Positions 41,929 through 49,261 of a DNA stretch of 64,000 bases are shown one piece after another. Origin of the DNA: Yanghanlia sp047501535 (GTDB lineage: Bacteria > Pseudomonadota > Gammaproteobacteria > Burkholderiales > Burkholderiaceae_B); NCBI RefSeq assembly GCF_047501535.1, contig NZ_JAZDRJ010000013.1, forward strand, positions 1-64,000. Direction: 5' to 3'. The translations under genes and the position numbers were made by a program. Positions within the stretch are counted from its first letter, which is position 1. Every line of letters begins with the position of its first letter. A model generated the notes under the pieces. The model searched no databases and was not told the origin of the DNA. It saw only the letters and a list, made by a program, of their open reading frames with translations.

Positions 41929-43185
41929 ATGGCGGACACTGAACTCAAGCGCCGCAAACTCCGCAACGCCCGCCGCCGCGCCACCGGCCTCCTGGCGCTC
42001 TTCGCAGTCATCTACGTACTCGCCACACATTACGGTCATTTACACGCTTCCCTGGCCTGGGTCGCCGCGTTTTCCGAAGCCGCCATGGTCGGTGCGCTGG
42101 CCGACTGGTATGCCGTGGTGGCCCTCTTTCGCCACCCGCTGGGCCTCAAGCGCCTGCCCCACACGGCCATCATCCCCCGCAAAAAGGACCGCATTGCCGA
42201 CAACCTGGGGGAATTCATCCAAGGCGAATTCTTCTCGAACGAACGCATCATCCATGTAATTGATAACGTGGACCCGGCCATGCGCGCGGCCCACTGGTTG
42301 CGCAATGCCGACAACGCTGAACGCGTCGCCGCATGGTTGCGCAACGGCTTGCGTAACGCTGGCGGGCTACTCAACGAAAACGAAGTACGTACCTACTTGC
42401 AACGCAGCGTTTCGCGCCATGTGCTAAGTACCGACTTAGCCGCACTAACAGGCCGTATTCTCGCCAGCCTGACCCGCAGTGGCCGCCACCAGGAAGTCCT
42501 TGACCTGCTGCTACGCTACGGCGCAGGGCAGCTCAAGCGGCCGGAATTGCAGCAGTCCCTGAACGATATCTTCGCAGAGAAGCTGCCCTTCTATTTCCAG
42601 CGGCTGAAGCATTGGGTGGGCACAAAAGGGGGGGAATTCACTGCCCGTACTCTGGCTGATCTACTGGAAGAGGTAGAACAAAACCCGGACCACCCGCTAC
42701 GTCAGCACTTCGAAGACTGGCTTCAGGAATTCATCCTCAAGCTACAGACCGACCCCGACTATCGCTGGCGCCTCGAACAACTCACGCAGAAACTGGCCCA
42801 GCACCCTGCCCTCTACCGCTACGTTGACAATGTTTGGCGCGAATGGCGCGACGCTGCGTTCGCAGATCTGAACGCAGAGCATTCGCGGCTAGAAGCCTTC
42901 CTATCTAAGCAGATCAGCCGTTTTGGTGAAGTGCTAGAGCACGATGAAGCCATGCGTGAATGGGTGAACCAGCGTATTCGCGAACAAGCACCCAAGTGGG
43001 CAGACCGTTACCGCCACCGCCTGAGTCAGTTCATCGCCGAGAAGATGAAAGAATGGAATGAAAGTGAACTGGTGGAAAAACTAGAACTAAATATCGGCAC
43101 TGAACTCCAATACATACGCATCAATGGCGCAATCGTAGGTGGCCTGGTGGGGCTGATCATTCACGCCGTTTCCCGCTATCTGTAA
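41929..43185 (+). CDS. DUF445 domain membrane protein
   Basis: A 418-residue protein with an N-terminal membrane helix (about 17–35), the DUF445 hallmark EAAMVGALADWYAVVALFRHPLG (helix, about 48–72), a long helical middle of about 300 residues and a C-terminal helix (INGAIVGGLVGLIIHAVSRYL). It is thus a membrane-anchored protein with a large helical domain. The family function is not known. It begins only eight bases after the ABC ATPase stop and may be co-transcribed, though no functional link is evident. Confidence 0.88.
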   Translation: MADTELKRRKLRNARRRATGLLALFAVIYVLATHYGHLHASLAWVAAFSEAAMVGALADWYAVVALFRHPLGLKRLPHTAIIPRKKDRIADNLGEFIQGEFFSNERIIHVIDNVDPAMRAAHWLRNADNAERVAAWLRNGLRNAGGLLNENEVRTYLQRSVSRHVLSTDLAALTGRILASLTRSGRHQEVLDLLLRYGAGQLKRPELQQSLNDIFAEKLPFYFQRLKHWVGTKGGEFTARTLADLLEEVEQNPDHPLRQHFEDWLQEFILKLQTDPDYRWRLEQLTQKLAQHPALYRYVDNVWREWRDAAFADLNAEHSRLEAFLSKQISRFGEVLEHDEAMREWVNQRIREQAPKWADRYRHRLSQFIAEKMKEWNESELVEKLELNIGTELQYIRINGAIVGGLVGLIIHAVSRYL

Positions 43186-43223
43186 AACGCTCCAACCGCA
43201 CACGCCAGAATGCCGCTAAGCGT

Positions 43224-43237
43224 TTGATACAAATCAA
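43224..43237 (+). promoter_or_regulatory. FNR/ANR box upstream of hsp20
   Basis: TTGATACAAATCAA is a perfect match to the FNR consensus TTGAT-N4-ATCAA. It lies 109 bases before the hsp20 ATG. Measured from the likely transcription start of the downstream promoter (about 43289–43292), its centre falls near -59 to -61, the class I activation distance. It predicts low-oxygen induction. Confidence 0.75.
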
Positions 43238-43254
43238 TAATTTCAAAAACAGCC

Positions 43255-43282
43255 CTTGAAACCCTGTGTTGCGCCCTTATCT
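43255..43282 (+). promoter_or_regulatory. Sigma-32 (heat-shock) promoter of hsp20
   Basis: CTTGAAA (43255–43261) matches the sigma-32 -35 element exactly. After 12 bases comes CCCTTATCT (43274–43282), close to the -10 consensus CCCCATnT. The position before a small heat-shock gene makes this assignment strong. Confidence 0.8.
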
Positions 43283-43345
43283 GAAATATCAAAGTCAGAC
43301 ATCCAAATGGAACTGTCTGCGTAACCGACTATCAAGGAGCAACCT

Positions 43346-43765
43346 ATGAATGACATTGTTCGCCGCGATCCTTTCTCCGATCTTCTGCGTGGCTTCTTTG
43401 TTCGCCCAGTAGACTTCGATTTTGATGTATCAACCCAAGCGCCTGAAATGCGCGTGGATGTAAAAGAAAATGCCGACCACTATGCCGTCTCGGCAGAATT
43501 GCCCGGCGTTGCCAAAGATGACATCCATGTCAATATCGACGGCCAACTGGTATCCATCAGCGCTGAGCGCAAACAGGAAAAAGAAACTCGCGATGGTGAG
43601 CGCGTATTGCGCACAGAACGCTATTTTGGCAAGGTTTCCCGCAGCTTCCAGCTGGGTCAGGAAGTCGACGAGGCCCGCGCTTCAGCCAAGTTCAAAGATG
43701 GCGTTCTGGAACTGACATTGCCGAAAAAAGCGCCTGCACAAGCCAAGCGCCTGACCATCGAATAA
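43346..43765 (+). CDS. Small heat-shock protein, Hsp20/alpha-crystallin
   Basis: A 139-residue chaperone. The alpha-crystallin domain (about 38–130) shows MRVDVKENADHYAVSAELPGVAKDDIHVNIDGQLVSISAER and a C-terminal FKDGVLELTLPKK. It holds unfolded proteins in the cytoplasm, usually as large oligomers. AAGGAG lies seven bases before the ATG. Regulation by sigma-32 and FNR is indicated by the sites upstream. A strong terminator follows, so it is monocistronic. Confidence 0.94.
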   Translation: MNDIVRRDPFSDLLRGFFVRPVDFDFDVSTQAPEMRVDVKENADHYAVSAELPGVAKDDIHVNIDGQLVSISAERKQEKETRDGERVLRTERYFGKVSRSFQLGQEVDEARASAKFKDGVLELTLPKKAPAQAKRLTIE

Positions 43766-43821
43766 AAGGCAGCCACCCGTCCTTGCGAACCTGCTCGTAA
43801 GGTTGAGATTGCCGTCGATGT

Positions 43822-43854
43822 AAAGCCACGCATACATCATGCGTGGCTTTTTTT
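43822..43854 (+). terminator. Rho-independent terminator after hsp20
   Basis: A perfect 12-base stem, AAAGCCACGCAT (43822–43833) with ATGCGTGGCTTT (43839–43850), has a five-base loop and continues into a T-run through 43854. The FUSC pseudogene ends on the other strand at 43857, so the hairpin may also stop that transcript. Confidence 0.93.
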
Positions 43855-43856
43855 CT

Positions 43857-44831
43857 TTATTTACGGCCCCCAGCCCGCTGCTCACGCTGCAACCGCGCCA
43901 AATAGCGGCGATCATCCCAAGTGGAAAAAACCACGGCAAAGACAATACCTAGAATGGCGCCGAGCATGGTGTCGAACACCCTCTCCACAGACATTTGAGT
44001 TGCATCGGCAACGGGCGCTGCTAGGTAGGTCATGAGCAACGCCATCGGTGTAGTAGCAATCTGCCCCAGGGCGTAGTTGTAGCCAATGACGACTTCTGTG
44101 ATGAACTGAAAAATCACAACCATTCCCACAATCGCCCAGAAAGGCGGCTGAGATTCCAGTATGAACCACACGATTAGCGCCCCCACCAAAGTGCTGGCCA
44201 TACGTTGCAACGCCCGGTGCAGCGTAATGTGCAGATGTGCGCCTTGCATCACAGCAACCGCACCGATTGCTGCCCAAGAAGGGTGATTCCAGCCCGCCGC
44301 ATACGCAATCAGCGCTGCGGCGCCGGCGGCAAACACAATAATGACAGCCCCCGGCCCGCCCAGCTTCCAGTAGCTAAAGCCCATCGTAGCGACACCCGCC
44401 ACACAGGCCACCATCAGCACGGCGACAAAGGCCGGCGTGCCTTGCCATGACGCAAGGAACGTGACAAACACAGCGCCAGTCAACATCACAGCACATATCC
44501 AGACAATGCCATGACGCTTAAGCAGAGGCGCAAACCGGCCAAATAAAGCCGCCAGCGCACCCAATGCGGCAAACCCCACTAGATGCGGCCACATCGAATG
44601 GCGTAACAATACAACGGCCGTCAGAACAGCCAGCGCCGCCTACAACCCCGCTATAGAGCTCATCCAGAGCGAAGGCTGAGGGTTAAGGCGCAGGCTCGCT
44701 TGAAAATGCTCGGGAGCAAGCAGCCGCCGCGCCGTGACACGTCGGGCCTTCAGAGCACGCGCGCGTGCTGCACGTTTGTTACGGGCACCGGAGGGTGTCG
44801 GGAGAATAGGTTGTGATGGTTTTATTTTCAT
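43857..44831 (-). pseudogene. FUSC family membrane exporter, interrupted by an amber codon
   Basis: Two open stretches in the same frame are separated by one TAG at 44642–44640. The upstream part (from ATG 44831, 63 codons) ends SLRLNPQPSLWMSSIAGL; directly after the stop the frame runs AALAVLTAVVLLRHSMWPHLVGF and on through about six membrane helices to 43857. The two parts read as one FUSC protein whose first helix spans the stop; CAG (Gln) to TAG is the simplest change. The whole would be about 324 residues. FUSC proteins export aromatic acids or similar compounds. A start inside the second part could still make a truncated protein. No other defect is visible, so the mutation looks recent, or is a sequencing error. 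Confidence 0.75.
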
Positions 44832-44982
44832 GACCACGCGCCTGTGTGCAAGCCCCAGCCTGCAGGTCGGGGTCAAGCGAGGCAAATTCTGAATACGGCA
44901 CGAGCTTCTTCACACACTGATTCTATCGTCATTGAACAGGGGTTAAAGTAGTCCCACCCACAAAAGAAGGAGAAGCAGAGAT

Positions 44983-45738
44983 ATGAGCGAAGAAAAATTC
45001 GCCCTGGTCACAGGCGCTGGTTCAGGCATTGGAAAACACGTCGCCCTGGCGCTGATGAAAGAAGGCTTTCACGTTGCCCTGGCCGGGCGCCGCCTGGCCG
45101 CGCTGGAAGAAACAGCCCATGAGGGCAGCCAGTTCGGCGTCCGCTGCCTGGTGCAATCCACAGATGTCGGCGACCCACAAAGCGTCGAGCGCCTGTTCAC
45201 GCGCATCACCAGCGAATTCGGCCGACTCGACCTGCTTTTCAACAATGCCGGCATTTTTACCAAGGCCGCCAGCATCGAAGATATTCCCTACGAACACTGG
45301 AAGGCGGCATTGGATGTGAACTTGACCGGCTACTTTCTATGTACCCAAGGGGCGTTCCGTGTGATGAAGGCCCAACAGCCACGTGGGGGGCGCATCATTA
45401 ACAACGGCTCCATTTCGGCCTATGCCCCTCGCCCACAAGCCACCTGCTACACCACGACCAAACATGCCGTAACCGGGCTGACAAAAGCCACTTCGCTGGA
45501 TGGCCGTGCTTACGACATCGCCTGCGGTCAAATCGACATTGGCAATGCAGCCAGCGATATGACAGACATGATGCGTAGTGGCATTCTGCAGGCCGACGGC
45601 ACAACGCGCCCCGAACCCGTCATGGACGTGCAACATGTGGCCCAAGCCGTTGTGTACATGGCCGGCCTCCCCTTGGACGCCAATGTCCAATTCATGACGG
45701 TCATGGCAACAAAAATGCCATTTATCGGACGCGGGTAA
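44983..45738 (+). CDS. Short-chain dehydrogenase/reductase
   Basis: A 251-residue classical SDR: cofactor motif TGAGSGIG (10–17), structural NNAG (87–90), and catalytic Ser143/Ser145, Tyr156 and Lys160 (CYTTTKHA). It is an NAD(P)-dependent oxidoreductase; the substrate cannot be told. AAGGAG precedes the ATG. The last 21 bases, including the stop codon, are repeated once directly after it. Single gene by spacing. Confidence 0.9.
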   Translation: MSEEKFALVTGAGSGIGKHVALALMKEGFHVALAGRRLAALEETAHEGSQFGVRCLVQSTDVGDPQSVERLFTRITSEFGRLDLLFNNAGIFTKAASIEDIPYEHWKAALDVNLTGYFLCTQGAFRVMKAQQPRGGRIINNGSISAYAPRPQATCYTTTKHAVTGLTKATSLDGRAYDIACGQIDIGNAASDMTDMMRSGILQADGTTRPEPVMDVQHVAQAVVYMAGLPLDANVQFMTVMATKMPFIGRG

Positions 45739-45759
45739 CCATTTAGCGGGCGCGGGTAA
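45718..45759 (+). repeat. Imperfect 21-bp tandem duplication across the SDR stop codon
   Basis: Bases 45718–45738 are repeated at 45739–45759 with 19 of 21 identical. Each copy ends GGGTAA, so the second copy carries a spare stop codon. It is a local tandem duplication, harmless to the protein. Confidence 0.8.
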
Positions 45760-45788
45760 TATACTGAACAAAAACCACTCATAAAAAA

Positions 45789-45836
45789 GGTGTATGCAGG
45801 GCACTTGCAGGAATGAAATTTGCCCTTGCCCACACC
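45789..45836 (+). other. Predicted RNA stem before the lipocalin gene
   Basis: GGTGT (45789–45793) pairs with ACACC (45832–45836), and AGGGCA (45798–45803) with TGCCCT (45821–45826), around a 17-base loop. It lies between the SDR and lipocalin genes. A second small hairpin, CCTCGCC/GGCGAGG, is at 45866–45885. No T-run follows. It may be a weak terminator of the SDR or a leader structure; I recognise no riboswitch. Confidence 0.3.
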
Positions 45837-45978
45837 ACACACGAGACCCCGCGCCTATGCGCACACCTCGCCACCCATGGCGAGGCTAAGCGAGGCAGTC
45901 TTCATACGGCGCCAACAGCGTTCCCGCTAGGGCACGCGAGCACCCCACCCCGGTGGGCGTGACACATAGGAGGTTTGT

Positions 45979-46491
45979 ATGCGGTTGCTGGCGACTAAAC
46001 AGGAATCACAACTTTTAACGCATCCCGACCTTGACCTGCGCAGGTATGCGGGCCTCTGGTACGAATATGCACGGCTGCCCAACGATTATCAGATGGACTG
46101 CACAGGTGAAGTGACTGCCGAATATACCTGGCACGAAGGCGACACTTTGTCCGTGCATTTCAGCTGTTCAAACTCAGAATGTCAGATCCTCGAAGCGCGG
46201 GGGGAAGTTCGCCCTGTGCAACGGGATCACGGCATTGACCCTGCCAAGCTTGAAATCCGTTTCAGCTCAGATTGGCTGTCCGCGCCCTCATCCGTATGGC
46301 GCGACCACTGGATACTCTATGTAGATCCCGACTATCTGCACGCCATGATCGGCACCTCAGATCGACGCTGCCTGTGGATGTTAGGCCGCAGCCGCACCCC
46401 AGACCGTCTGGCGTTACAGAAAATGCTGCGCTACGCCGCCCAACTGGGCTTTTGTGTAAACCGGGTGCTGCGCACCGGGGAAACAGGCTAA
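45979..46491 (+). CDS. Lipocalin family protein without export signal
   Basis: A 170-residue lipocalin with the first conserved block DLDLRRYAGLWYEYARLPNDYQ (the GxW motif at 25–28), a central beta-barrel pattern and a C-terminal RCLWMLGRSRTPD like the Blc family's YLWILSRTP. Bacterial Blc is normally an outer-membrane lipoprotein; this protein has no signal peptide or lipobox, so it is probably cytoplasmic. AGGAGG precedes the ATG. Lipocalins bind small hydrophobic ligands. Confidence 0.88.
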   Translation: MRLLATKQESQLLTHPDLDLRRYAGLWYEYARLPNDYQMDCTGEVTAEYTWHEGDTLSVHFSCSNSECQILEARGEVRPVQRDHGIDPAKLEIRFSSDWLSAPSSVWRDHWILYVDPDYLHAMIGTSDRRCLWMLGRSRTPDRLALQKMLRYAAQLGFCVNRVLRTGETG

Positions 46492-46556
46492 CACCCGGGC
46501 AACACGCATTTTTTCAGGCAGTGGCCTCGCAAACGGCCACTGCCGTGGCTGTTTCA

Positions 46557-46766
46557 TCACTCGTCGAGTGTGAACCCCACCTTGATGGTGACCTGCCAAT
46601 AGGCCACCTTGCCTTCCTTGACATGCCCCCGTGTTTCCACCACTTCAAACCAGTTGATATTCCGTAGCGTATTGCTGGCACGCGCAATCGCTGTGTTGAC
46701 GGCATCCTCAATGCTTGTTGTGGAAGAGCCGGTCAGCTCTACACTCTTGTACACATGATTATTCAT
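46557..46766 (-). CDS. Dodecin
   Basis: A 69-residue protein covering a whole dodecin: VYKSVELTGSSTTSIEDAVNTAIARAS, then NINWFEVVETRGHV with the flavin-stacking Trp, and VAYWQVTIKVGFTL. Dodecins assemble as hollow dodecamers that store FMN, riboflavin or CoA. AAAGGAGCG precedes the ATG. Single gene, convergent with the lipocalin. Confidence 0.93.
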   Translation of the reverse strand: MNNHVYKSVELTGSSTTSIEDAVNTAIARASNTLRNINWFEVVETRGHVKEGKVAYWQVTIKVGFTLDE

Positions 46767-46855
46767 AAAACGCTCCTTTAAACGTCACTAGACCAAGCAG
46801 CAACCAGACGGCAGGGTCGTATCAACCGAAGCTGCGCCTGCACAACAGGCGCCAC

Positions 46856-47203
46856 CTACTGTGTCTTTTCTACAGGTTGCCTTACCTCGCTTGGCACTGA
46901 AGGGACAGGCTTTTGCGCAGGTGCACGGTCGCTACCCTCTGGAACAGTATTACGCTGAATCTCGCCATCCCGCAATATCTCCTGCCCGCCGCGCCGCTCT
47001 ATCCTCGGGCCTTGATCTGGCGTGCGGCGCATGTCGTGACCGCTACGCTTTTCGAGCATGGGGTGCTCAAATTCTGTAGATCGCTGTTGCTTAGCCGGGT
47101 TGGAAGTGGAATCTGGAGAAGAGGGCGATGTTTGCGCGCCCGCCACTGACACTATGCCAAAACACACCAAGCTGGCAGCTTGGAGTTTGCTGAAACGGTT
47201 CAT
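46856..47203 (-). CDS. Small exported, charged low-complexity protein
   Basis: A 115-residue protein with a signal peptide (about 1–23, ending SVAGAQ). The mature part is rich in Pro, Arg, Glu and Ser and probably disordered (RIERRGGQEILRDGEIQRN). No family is recognised. The start is supported by GGAGCTC upstream. It diverges from the CinA-like gene. Confidence 0.6.
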   Translation of the reverse strand: MNRFSKLQAASLVCFGIVSVAGAQTSPSSPDSTSNPAKQQRSTEFEHPMLEKRSGHDMRRTPDQGPRIERRGGQEILRDGEIQRNTVPEGSDRAPAQKPVPSVPSEVRQPVEKTQ

Positions 47204-47348
47204 GGTTGAGCTCCTTGTTGATATCTACCTCAAGCAAGCTCCATACCTGTAACGTTATACACACCCAGACGGCACGCCCGGCACGGAAGATGGCCCGCCA
47301 CTTGCCTCATCAGCGCACCTCCCGCAACCACCTTCTGGAGACGCTAAG

Positions 47349-47840
47349 ATGAAAGACATAGAACAAATAGCGGACTACATGCATGAGCACAAGTTGCTGC
47401 TGACCACCGCCGAATCATGTACAGCAGGGTTAATCGCCGCCACCTTGGCAGACGTGCCAGGCGCGGGGGCATTGCTGGACTGCTCTTTCGTTACCTATTC
47501 TGAGCAATCGAAACGCAGTTGCCTGAAAGTGAGTGAGCTCACTATTCTTCGAAACAACCTGACGAGTGAACCCGTGGCGCGCGAGATGGCGCTAGGTGCG
47601 TTAGCGCGCAGCCGGGCGAACGTAGCCGTATCCAATACAGGGGTAGTGGACAATACCGACGATGAGGTCCCTGCCGGAACCCAGTGTTTTGCCTGGGCGT
47701 TCAGGTCGCAAAGCGTGCCAGAGGGAGTCGCGGTTTTTTCAGCAACGCGCAGGTTTGAAGGAGACCGGGTAGAGATTCGCCGCCAAAGCGCAGAATTCGC
47801 CTTGCGGCAGATACCGAAATATCACACCCAACACAACTGA
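47349..47840 (+). CDS. CinA C-terminal domain protein (PncC-like), divergent
   Basis: A 163-residue single-domain protein like the NMN deamidase PncC. The serine motif TAESCTAG (about 20–27) and the Tyr/Lys segment FVTYSEQSK are kept. The glycine-rich motif that reads SGIAGPDGG in E. coli PncC is here SNTGVVDNTDDE, without the Gly/Pro pattern, so activity as NMN deamidase (NAD recycling) is uncertain. GGAG lies eleven bases before the ATG. Confidence 0.82.
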   Translation: MKDIEQIADYMHEHKLLLTTAESCTAGLIAATLADVPGAGALLDCSFVTYSEQSKRSCLKVSELTILRNNLTSEPVAREMALGALARSRANVAVSNTGVVDNTDDEVPAGTQCFAWAFRSQSVPEGVAVFSATRRFEGDRVEIRRQSAEFALRQIPKYHTQHN

Positions 47841-47969
47841 TACATGTGCTGATAGGGGCGTACCGATACAGCGGAACCTTACATTTTACGCTGAACGGCA
47901 TACACGCACTTAAGTACTTGAGAGATTCACTCCGGAGCTCGTTCAAAATGACCGACGCACTCCAAATAT

Positions 47970-48014
47970 TTGATTCGCATCAACTCTCTAATAGTCGCGG
48001 CATGATGATATAAC
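47970..48014 (+). promoter_or_regulatory. FNR box and -10 element of the peroxidase promoter
   Basis: TTGATTCGCATCAA (47970–47983) is a perfect FNR site. TATAAC (48009–48014) lies downstream and would set the start of transcription near 48018–48021, placing the centre of the FNR site at about -41.5 to -44, the class II activator position. No good -35 is present, as expected for an activator-dependent promoter. Confidence 0.8.
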
Positions 48015-48051
48015 ACCGTAAGTAACCTTTACCGTAACAGGGGGATTAAGT

Positions 48052-49101
48052 ATGTATAAACGCCTCACCGTGGCCGTACTGTCGGCCTTCGCGATGGGTT
48101 CGTCAGCCATGGCCGCCGACTCCAGCGTCGAAGATCTGCGTGCGCTGGCCAACAACCTGTTCAAGCCCATTCCAACCGCTGATGTCGTCGTCAAGGAAAA
48201 AGGCCTCACTGCCGAACAAATTGAGCTCGGCCGCTGGCTGTGGTTTGAACCTCGCTTGTCCAAGAGCCACATCATCACCTGTAACACCTGCCACAGCGTA
48301 GGTACAGGCGGTGCCGACAACATTCCAGCATCAGTGGGGCATGGCTGGCAGCACGGGCCTCGCAACTCGCCCACCGTTCTGAACGCAGTGTTCAACGCCG
48401 CCCAATTCTGGGATGGCCGCGCACCCGACCTGGCGGAACAGGCCAAGGGCCCGATTCAGGCCAGCGTTGAAATGAACGCTACGCCCGAGTTTGTGGAAGA
48501 AACTCTGCGCAGCATTCCCACCTATGTGGAAAAATTCACAGCTGCTTTCCCAGACGAAAAACAGCCTGTCAGCTTTGACACGGTTGCCAAGGCTCTGGAA
48601 GCATTTGAGTCCACCCTGGTCACGCCTAACTCGCGCATGGACCAGTTCCTGCTGGGCAGCAACTCGCTCAACGAGCAAGAACTTGGCGGTCTGCGCCTGT
48701 TTATTGACAAGGGCTGTATTGCTTGCCACTCCGGTGTGAACTTCGGTGGCCAGAACTACTACCCCTTCGGCTTGGTCAAGCGCCCCGGCGCCGACATCCT
48801 GCCTGAGGGCGACCGTGGCCGCTTCGACGTCACGAACACCGCTTCGGATGAATACGTGTTCCGTGCCGCGCCCCTGCGCAACGTTGCACTGACTGCGCCC
48901 TACTTCCATAGTGGCGAGGTCTGGAGCCTGGAAGAAGCTGTCGCCCTCATGGGCACCAGCCAGCTGGGCACCGAGCTGAACGAAGAGGAAGTCAAGGCCA
49001 TCACTGCCTTCCTGCACACCCTCACCGGTGATCAGCCCGTGGTGGAGTACCCCACTCTGCCCGCCAGCACTGCCAATACGCCCAAGCCTTCGCGCATGTA
49101 A
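48052..49101 (+). CDS. Di-haem cytochrome c peroxidase
   Basis: A 349-residue periplasmic protein. The signal peptide ends SSAMAA (about 22). The two c-type haem sites are CNTCH (77–81) and CIACH (222–226), in the usual spacing of bacterial cytochrome c peroxidases/MauG relatives. It reduces hydrogen peroxide to water using electrons from cytochrome c. GGGG lies before the ATG. The perfect FNR site upstream indicates induction at low oxygen, known for this enzyme in other proteobacteria. Confidence 0.93.
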   Translation: MYKRLTVAVLSAFAMGSSAMAADSSVEDLRALANNLFKPIPTADVVVKEKGLTAEQIELGRWLWFEPRLSKSHIITCNTCHSVGTGGADNIPASVGHGWQHGPRNSPTVLNAVFNAAQFWDGRAPDLAEQAKGPIQASVEMNATPEFVEETLRSIPTYVEKFTAAFPDEKQPVSFDTVAKALEAFESTLVTPNSRMDQFLLGSNSLNEQELGGLRLFIDKGCIACHSGVNFGGQNYYPFGLVKRPGADILPEGDRGRFDVTNTASDEYVFRAAPLRNVALTAPYFHSGEVWSLEEAVALMGTSQLGTELNEEEVKAITAFLHTLTGDQPVVEYPTLPASTANTPKPSRM

Positions 49102-49111
49102 GCGTACAGTT

Positions 49112-49140
49112 ATGACTTGTGGTGGTTCACCACAAGTCAT
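49112..49140 (+). terminator. 13-base hairpin after the peroxidase gene
   Basis: ATGACTTGTGGTG (49112–49124) pairs perfectly with CACCACAAGTCAT (49128–49140) around a three-base loop, ten bases past the stop. It lacks a T-run; it may protect the mRNA end or pause polymerase ahead of the next terminator. Confidence 0.55.
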
Positions 49141-49161
49141 ACTGAACACGTGCTGATAACA

Positions 49162-49199
49162 ATGCCCCGCCTGCTTTACAGCTGGCGGGGCATGTTTTT
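49162..49199 (+). terminator. Rho-independent terminator after the peroxidase gene
   Basis: ATGCCCCGCC (49162–49171) pairs with GGCGGGGCAT (49184–49193) and is followed by G and five T's (49195–49199). Confidence 0.88.
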
Positions 49200-49225
49200 G
49201 CCCGGTCGCCAAAACCGTAACGGCT

Positions 49226-49247
49226 AAAAATCGGCCTTCTCAGGCCG
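49226..49247 (-). terminator. Rho-independent terminator after nadE
   Basis: On the minus strand CGGCCT-GAGA-AGGCCG (49247–49232) is followed by ATTTTTAG. It begins 15 bases after the nadE stop. Confidence 0.8.
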
Positions 49248-49261
49248 AGGCTTGGAAATGC

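Noticed and set aside
46518..46543. Perfect nine-base hairpin GCAGTGGCC/GGCCACTGC between lipocalin and dodecin
   Set aside because: The adjacent homopolymer run is on the wrong side for a terminator on either strand, so no role is claimed.
48331..49212. 293-codon frame antisense to the cytochrome c peroxidase gene
   Set aside because: It is the complement of an unmistakable di-haem peroxidase and runs through its terminator.
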